Assembly: GCA_028023455.1 (NCBI GenBank) | Contig: JAQFVV010000013.1 | Location: 2,978,001-3,042,000, forward strand | Reading direction: 5' to 3' | DNA length: 64,000 nt | From: Epiperipatus broadwayi | Lineage: Eukaryota > Onychophora > Udeonychophora > Euonychophora > Peripatidae | Part shown: positions 55,605-64,000 of the stretch, piece by piece | Numbering within the stretch: the first letter of the stretch is position 1 | How the letters are laid out: the number at the start of each line of letters is the position of its first letter | Program-made: the position numbers and the translations under genes | Notes under the pieces: generated by a model | The model's database searches: none | Told to the model about the DNA's origin: nothing | The model's input: the letters and a program-made list of their open reading frames with translations, nothing else

Positions 55605-58600
55605 TCTGACCTGTAATCTCATGCATCGTCACTTCCAGATAATATATGATATGAAATAAAATGGGTTCTATCTCAGTTAATAATTAATAACTAAATATTC
55701 AGCATTAAGATTAAAATATTTCACTAGCTCAAATTTAAAATACAAATAAGGTTCAGTTTATAAAAATAAATTAAATAAATATTTAATATTTTCATGAGAC
55801 TTGAAGTGAAAATACAGGTGACAAGATAGATTACATTGAGCCAATATCCCACAGGATACTACCTCAATGGCGTAAGAACACTATCCCCCCTTATTACTAT
55901 TTCAAATAACAAACTCATAATATTCTTATGATTTTAATAACTTCTACTCACTAAGATTAAACTAATAATTAAGTCTTAATCTTCTATTTAATAATAATCT
56001 AGCTCAAATAAAATAATCTCAGGTTCATAAAGTTTATTCTAAGTTAATTAAAAAATACAGTAGTAAAATATGAGAAGGGATTTTATGTCATAATCTACTA
56101 CACTTAAACTAATAATAATAAATAACAGTAATAATATTCTTCATTGTTTAAATAATTCTGTATATCTTTTCTTTTACTATAATTTTATTACCATAATAAA
56201 ATAATGAAATAATATAATATGATCTTATATCTTCATGTAATGATATAATAAATACATGGTAGCATTTTAATAATCTGACAAACAAAATATGTGTGGCAAC
56301 TGATAGCATATAATTTAATATAATATTGTGATAACTGATTTATGACCAATAAAATAATGTAAGATTATGATTATTTAATTATAATGAACACCAATAAAAT
56401 ATTTAAAATTCTTAAAATAATTCTCTATTTATCTTTTGTGCAAAATTATATATTTGTTTCAATTATTATGCATATATCATGTTTTCATGCAGCGATGTGG
56501 AGAAATAAATAACTCAGACACAAAATTTTTGAAAATAACAAAATTTAACAAAGTTTATTACTAACAACAAATAAATAAACAATTTATTTACACTATTTAC
56601 AGTGGATATCTTTAACCTTTTTACTTTACAGTTTGATCTACCGGGTTATAAAAAAAATTATATTTCAATTATATCTTTATTTAGATTTAGGACAAAATTT
56701 AAAAAAAATGTTACTATTTGGTTTCTCATTATGGTTAACTTATTACAAATATATTTATCTACTTTATTAGCAACAGCATTTTATCCTTAATATTATTAAA
56801 CTATCTTATTTTAAAAATTCATACTTAGAAAACATTCTATAGAAAACAAAATTTTATAATGAGTATGGATTTCTCAAAATATTAAAAAAATTTCATCTTG
56901 CAAAGTCAAAGATGTTACATAAAATATTATCCAAAATTCAGTACTAGATTTTAGTATTTATCACACAATGTTTACTAATCATAATATATTCTTCTTTAAG
57001 CCTTACTTTAGTATGATATAAGTGTAATCATCAATACATTTCTGTTAATCAATAAACAAAAAATATACTATGCATATTGTTTACATAATTTGCTTTGTAC
57101 TATTGTATTTTAAAAATATGCAATACTTATTTTCTCTTAAAAAAAATAATACTAAAGCATTTAAAATTATTATCACTTTAAAGAAAATATCTTTGTTTAG
57201 ATACCCTATTTAAAAAATTTATATTTCATTTCCGAAATAAAATTTAAAATATATTCTGATTCCTTTCTTTTCTTAGGATACTTTGGATCTTCAATTTTAA
57301 GTTATAATGTCCTATTCCTTCTAAGCAAATAAACCAATCTTATACAAAACAATAGCATAACCTAAGTTGAAAATTATTTATCATTTCTCTTAAACATATC
57401 TTATTGAACGATGCAGTTACATGAAATAAAGATAGCGAAAACAGATGCATAGGATTAAGGAAGAAAGCTAGAGTATTACTCTTAACATATCTCAAAATCA
57501 TGGTACAGTGCGAAGAGGTATGACATTTACCTGTCTAATATCCTCTAGTACAGGGACGATGTTAAAGCTATTTCTTCAGCTTTATTAGAACATCAAATAT
57601 TTAAAGAAATATAAACTGTCCAAATAAAATGTGTATCAGTCATAGGGCTCTATGTTAACTATGCTGATAACCACATAAAGACTAAATATTATTTCCATTC
57701 CTTATAACATCCTATTTCTTAAAACATCATCTTGGTTTCCTGTTCACTAAGTACTTCCAAGCCACTATCTCAACATTATTTCTCAAGATTTTCCACATCT
57801 TACATCAATAAATAACTATCTGCATTTACAAAACAATAAATAAAATTCATTAATAGTTAAACAATCTAGCTGTTCCACAAGAAAAGTCTGCTTACTTCAT
57901 TATTCTATATGTCTAATCATATACAATCTACTTAGACAATATTTGAATATCCCATAACATGAAAATTTTAAAAGAATCACATAATTATTTGTTATGTTGG
58001 ATTATATCACAAAATAAAATAAAAATAATCGTCATATGCATATTTTCAAATCAATCCTTTTCTCATAAAGTTTTTTAAAATGTTGTATGAAATGCGATAC
58101 ATATAAGTATAAACTTTTACACTTCATTCTTCCAATTTATGGATGATCTAAAGAAAACAAAAAAATATATACACTATAAATTATCAATAGTTATTATTAT
58201 TACCAATAATCTTTATCTAGTCATCGTGTTCAGTAGGCTTCCTTTATTCACTTGAGCATTGCAGATATAAAAAAAAAATTCACACCCATACACTTTATAT
58301 TAAAATATTTTTAGCTAAATTATTAGATTGTTATATTATAAAATTTTAATATTAATAAATTAATGTTTTTATGTTTTCCTAATCTTATATAAAAATTTAG
58401 ATTTAAACTAGGTTAACAAAATAAAAGGAATCAAAACTATAATTACATGATAGTTCCTGATAAGTCCAAAATGTTTATTATTTTCTCTAGAGTTTTTAAA
58501 AATGTTCTCCTCCAAGCATGTTAAAATTTAAAATAAAATAATTATTAATCCATTTAATAAAATTTATAGAAAATAATCTTGATTTTAGTATTTAGGAAGA

Positions 58601-61600
58601 TAATTATTAAATCATAATATTAATTAATCCCGTGAAGCTTCTTAATCTTCTCTACCAATATTCTCTGCGTATCAGATGCATCAATCCATCTAATTTAACT
58701 TTAAAAATATTCGATAAACTTTTAAGTACTATTTGTATTTCCATGGATCCATCTTTTATTCAAATATATGTTCACTTTTTTATATAAGTTTCCTTCTTAA
58801 TACTTTTAAACTTTCGTTTGGTATTTTTATATATCACTTTAAAAAAAAAATTAAAAAAAAATGTTACCTTCAGAAAGGATATAACATTTTACTCCTTTTG
58901 ATATAATATTATATAAAATAATTCATGCAATATACAATTGTCTTATTACTATTTAAAAAATAAATCTTGGATAGGCTTATAAATAATAATGCATCTCCAA
59001 TTTTTTCATTAGACTCCGTATGATGTCCAAGCTGTGTTTTTTTATGTACCAAAACAGTTCTTCAGTGAAATATTAATAAAGCTGTATCAATAAATATTCC
59101 AAACATTTTTTCTGCATTACAACTTATATCCATTTTATTTCATAGTATATTCATTTTTATTGCGAAGTTTAGGTTAAACTTTTAGATAAAATACGACTGG
59201 TAAGTACTTTAAAAATTAGAAAATCATTTCCACGAAGTTTCTAAATTATTATATTTTAACACCCTCTTTTGCAAAAATACTTTAAAAAATTATCAATTAG
59301 TTTTTTGCAACTAAAACGATAAGAAAGTACTAAAAAAAAAATTGACTAAAATAAAAAATTTAAAAATAAATACTATCTCTTTGATAGCTGGTAATATACC
59401 TTTCTTTGGTTTCAATACATTATTAATCTCCCCCGATAACTTAGTTATGACGATATTTATAGTCTGTAAGAATACCTATTCCTATTGGTTAATTCTTACT
59501 TTAGCTTGAGAACAAATTTACATATTTTTAGTTTATAGTAGAATTAAATTTCAAAATTAGAAATTATGACGTAATGAACTTAAAATATTATTTAAAATAT
59601 TACTTTTAAATCAATTATTATTTTATAAAAATTACTTAATCTTTTAAAATAACTTTTAAAATAACATTTAATAACTTATTCCATTTCTTAATATTAAATT
59701 TATCTATTTTTATTTAAATAAAATATTTAATTTTTATATTATGAATGTATTCGTCTTTATTACATCATTTAAGCATTTGGAAATAACTATGTAATATTTT
59801 AATATTCACTTCTATGATAAATAATCATTATATCCAACTCTATAATACACAAACTTTGTTATTAAATTCTAACAAGTGTGTGTGTGAAAGTATACATTAA
59901 AAGTCACATGATTAATAACTTTGACAGACGATTTTTAATCTATTTCTCTGCCCAGATTTACAAAATTGATACACTTATTATATTATATAAAATAATTATA
60001 AAAAATTTGGAAGAACAATTTAGAAAATATAGAATTAGATATAATTTTCACCATCACAAAGTTTATTTTAAAATATACTATATTAATTTTGACTATTTAA
60101 ATATGATTACAAATTTAAATACTGTATTTATTAACTTATCAGTTTTAAACTATTAAAGTCAAATTTATTAAATATACTTTTAATTTTTATAGCTGTGTTA
60201 TTTAATATGACCAGCTTTTACAACCATATGAAATAATATTTTAAACTTTACTTAACTATTTTTTAAATAATTTTATATACTACATATTCTCTTTAGCTTC
60301 AAATTGTACTTTAAAGATATAATTGACTTACTATAATTAATGTATTAAAAGAACATATTCTAAAATTTAAAATTTTTAGTAATTGACTGTTATGAACTAT
60401 TACTGGCCTATAGAAAAGGGCACAATATATATATATATGTGTCCCCTCTTAAAATAAAATTTTAACTTTAATTTCTTAACAATCAATTTTAATTTTTAAA
60501 AATTAAAAATTATTTATAAACCACTCATAATTGCGTTAATGGCCAAATGACATCTTTAAAATAACAGATTTAAAATAGACAACTTTAAAGTAGCAAATAA
60601 AAAAACAAATTAGAATCGATGAGAGGAGGGACTTAAATGTCTTACTTTTATTTCATTATTGGACTTTTCTTTAGATAACATCAAAATATTTTAGTCATTG
60701 AAATATATTTATTAAAATTTTCTCCTTTATCTGATTCTTAACTAATAAGTCTAGCATTTTTAAGAAAGATCGAATATATTACAATATTCAATCTCTCTTT
60801 AAATATCAAATTAATTAAGCATATATATTACAAATAAAAATACATATTTTCAAAAAAGATTAATAAATAAATTATACGAGTAAAGAGATCAGAATATTAA
60901 AGGTGGAATTATTTACTGGTAAATTGCAGATTTTATAAAGTTAAGAAAAGAAATCACTATTTTAACAGACCTTTGTGAAGGATTTTGACAGGTGATAAAA
61001 TATAATGCTAAACTTCCTGGTATAGATCATAAATCTTCTGTAAGTGTTCTTGGATTGGCTGGTCACTCAGTGGCATTATATACTGGGGGCTTCCTCTCAA
61101 TAGCAATGGCATGATGGCTTGAATCATCAATTGTAGGCAGGGACTTTAGCAGCATTGCATTTTATAAGTAGTATGGGTGACTCCATATTCATGCTCCATA
61201 GAGATGGTCAGAGAAATTGATAAACTATTCACTGGTCATAGCATGACATAATCTATAACAGCTTAGAAAAAAACTTTACAAGAACTAAAACTCTTTCTTC
61301 CTTGCTCCTATATATATTCCACAAAAAAGGCATCTGGATGTTTTCCAAATTGATTACTTAATTTTAAAAGTTAGAGAAAATTATTTTCTTTGCTATCTAA
61401 AAAAAAATCTTAATGATCGTAATCTTGATCAAGTTTAATTTCAAAATTTTACTAATTGCATTTTTCTTTTAAATTCTGAATTTAATTCATACATTCTTTT
61501 AACATCAGTTGATTTAAATTAATTATTTAAAATTTTCTTTGCTGACTTGAAACCCTCCCTTACTCCCACATAACAATATTAAATTTCATAATAAAATTAA

Positions 61601-64000
61601 ATCTTTTATACACTTTTTTAAAATGCCTTAGTATTATAACCTTTATGGCAACAATATATACATGAAGCACATGTATAAATATATATATATGCATGTATAC
61701 ATATGATCATTTCAATACATATACAAATTAAGACTGTTAACAAACAATTTTTAAAAAATAGAATAAAGCAATTGTGGAAAAAATAGTGAAACAATAATAT
61801 GAGAGTAGAAAAATTATTTACATCTTTGTGTTCCCTCTCTCTCAAAGAAAAAAAATCAAGTACTATATTTCTTTGTTTCCGATTTTTTTTTTAAATTTTA
61901 CTGGATATGTTTTTCTCCTTAATTATTTAATGAAAGTTATTCCTTTTTATTAACTCAACTGGCCAATTTCAAAATACAATTTTTTACAATTAATTCACAT
62001 ATATTTCAATACAAAAAAATTTGCTGAGAGACTGTGCTGATTGGTAATTTCTTAACATTGTGCTTCTATGATTATCTGCTGATAGATTTCACTACTTTTT
62101 TTTTTAAAAAAAAACAGCAACATTTTGAACTCAAGTATATTGATATATTTTAAAAAATTCTGAAATGGTCAGTATAGTCAAAGTATTTCAGTCCTCACTC
62201 CATGTGTTTGATGGATTTAGTTCTTCATAATCCAGTTTGAGACCATTTGCATGATTATTTCAAAAAGATTTTTGGACTAGAAAAAAATGTTATTTTACCT
62301 AATTAAGTAAAGATTCTTGATAACAATAATTCTATAATAATTATTAAACTTAAAAAAATACAAGATTACACTTTTATTTTAAAAAATAGAAGTTAATAAA
62401 TTCTAGCATAATGGGGACAAAGAAAACTATGACTGTAATGATCATCACCCTTTTGTGAAACTAATCGCTAAAAGTAATTACTGACACTATGGTAGGATCT
62501 CTTAATATTCTAAAAATTATAAAGCAATTTTAATATTTTAAAACACAATTGTATAGATTTATTAAAGATTAAAAATTATTTATTCATTCAAAAATAAGAT
62601 ATCATTGATTTCTGAAGTCCCTTTGTTTAATTATTTCCTGCTGACTGTTCAAAGAAAAAATATCCTTTGTACTCTATTTATTATTATTTTTCCAATATTT
62701 TCAAAATTAAATATGATTTTTGAAGTGTTTTTTAATTTGTAAACATACATTTCTAATCAATCCAGTCTAATTTATTGAATTCTAATATATAATAATGGTT
62801 TAATGCTAAAAACAAGTGTTGAATGCTGTCACCAAGAATATCACTCTGTAAAAGGGTTAATAATTTTCATTTTAACATTTAAAGGAATAATGTCACAATT
62901 TATTTTAGATTTGGCAAAATTGTTTATGATCACCAACTATATGTTTTAAAATAATTCCAAATGAAATTTTAAATTTTTGAAAAAATAAACAAAATGAGGA
63001 TAAGTGATAAGAAAGTGAATGCTATCTAATAGAATACATATATAAGTATAACATTTAAATTATTTTAATTTATTTATAAATTTTAATATTTTTAATTTTT
63101 GTTTGTTTATAATTGTAAGCAGTGGGTCTTGAAACAATGGTTGTGATGGATCCACTGTATGATTATATATTTATGTTAAAATAGCATAGCTTAGTATATG
63201 TAATTAATGGAATAAATTCACTCTCCATTTCAAGGTATAATTAGTTGATAAACAATCAAAATTGGATACATTCTATTCTTGACTTTTTGTTAACAGTGTT
63301 ATTTGTATATATATATCTGGTGATAAAACTATCAAAGTACATAATATCTATTTCTGTGATTTTTGATATCCAGTTTAATAGAATTAAAAGCAAGCCTTAT
63401 AATATTTCTTCCAAAATACATACACATTTTTTTATAAATATTATTGAGCACACACTATGCAATCCACCTGTACAACACATTAGAAATTAAAAATAATGAG
63501 TTTGAAGAAAGCTTTATTAATTGTTAAAAAGAATTCCAATTAATTTCTAGAATTACTGATATTAAGTTCCTGACAACTGAAATTGTAATAAAAGAAAAAA
63601 GGGAAAAAGTGTAATTAAGGACAAATAATAGATAGACTTTTATGTAGCAAGTTATAAGTGACCAAGAAAGTAAATATTGCTAAACAAAATCAAAAAGTCA
63701 ATTCAAAATTATTGATTGTGAAATACAATTATATTAAGTATTTTGTATAGTTTTAAGAAAAAAAATCTTAAAAAAAAAAGCATACTGTTTTTATTAATTA
63801 TTTTTATTCTAGAATTAAAATTTAAGATATTTCTAATAATGTTAATTAAAATAATGAGATATAATATTAAAGTAATGTTTAATATCACAAAATATATAAG
63901 CAATATTATATATATTAGAAGAGAGCATGAGATCATAAAATCTCTGAGAGATCAGCCAGCTAACTCAGAAGAGCAACTACAAGTATAATTATAAATCCAC
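55605..64000. other. Long AT-rich stretch, no gene seen
   Basis: Only chance frames; the longest (about 90 codons near 59878) is Ile/Lys/Asn/Tyr-rich as expected from AT-rich DNA. A T10A9 tract lies at 62096-62114. 60960-61270 is less AT-rich and could be an old repeat or conserved non-coding DNA, but I recognise nothing. Confidence 0.5.

Noticed and set aside
59878-60156. 92-codon ORF as a gene
   Set aside because: Composition is dominated by Ile, Lys, Asn, Tyr and Phe as in random AT-rich frames; no motif or neighbouring exon evidence.

Overview
The window looks like AT-rich, gene-poor nuclear DNA from an invertebrate animal. No prokaryotic gene organisation is visible, open frames are short, homopolymer and AT-microsatellite runs are frequent, and every recognisable coding trace belongs to a eukaryotic transposable element. 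The elements present are Penelope-like retroelements (PLEs) with GIY-YIG endonuclease, a Merlin-type DNA transposon, a mariner relic, a pogo/Tigger-like TIR element and a LINE. I found no convincing host gene. The species cannot be fixed from sequence reading alone.

Layout. 1-4.8 kb: AT-rich DNA with a decayed Merlin/ISXO2-type transposase (near 4.0-4.2 kb) and a short tandem repeat. 4.8-8.84 kb: two head-to-head PLE pairs. The first is old (arms about 1.1 kb), with a tRNA-like insertion in one arm. The second is an almost perfect 777-bp palindrome in which each arm carries a 200-codon GIY-YIG frame. 9.35-10.13 kb and 14.7-17.1 kb: copies of a third PLE family whose 3' region contains a tRNA-like segment with A and B boxes; the 14.7-17.1 copy is again head-to-head. 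17.38-18.47 kb: a pogo/Tigger-like element inserted in one copy of a direct repeat. 20.42-20.60 kb: a 186-bp element with perfect 16-bp terminal inverted repeats enclosing a candidate type I hammerhead ribozyme.

21.20-26.16 kb: the centrepiece, a complete Merlin-type transposon. It has an 8-bp target duplication (AAAAAGTC), unusually long terminal inverted repeats (about 1.8 and 2.0 kb) and a single transposase gene between them, broken only by single-base indels. Its arms carry arrays of CACGTG boxes, tandemly repeated mini-ORFs with splice-like borders, and a TATA box at each inner edge.

29-37.5 kb: a decayed LINE on the minus strand (ORF1 with CCHC knuckle; ORF2 with endonuclease, reverse transcriptase and C-terminal zinc motif), with about 2.9 kb of foreign sequence inside ORF2 and an 82-bp triplication. 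39-39.7 kb: G-rich degenerate repeats. 41.1-41.6 kb: a second old Merlin-type relic. 42.6 kb: ATT/ATC microsatellite. 45.5-46.2 kb: mariner relic. 46.6-48 kb: a GC-richer mosaic with a small ORF and a 47-bp direct repeat. 49.28-50.28 kb: a fourth PLE relic. 52.4-53.4 kb and 55.4-55.6 kb: tandem repeats. 55.6-64 kb: featureless AT-rich DNA.

The main themes are repeated inverted (foldback) organisation of mobile elements and an RNA-processing-like motif in a small TIR element. All calls come from reading and hand translation; no database search was made.
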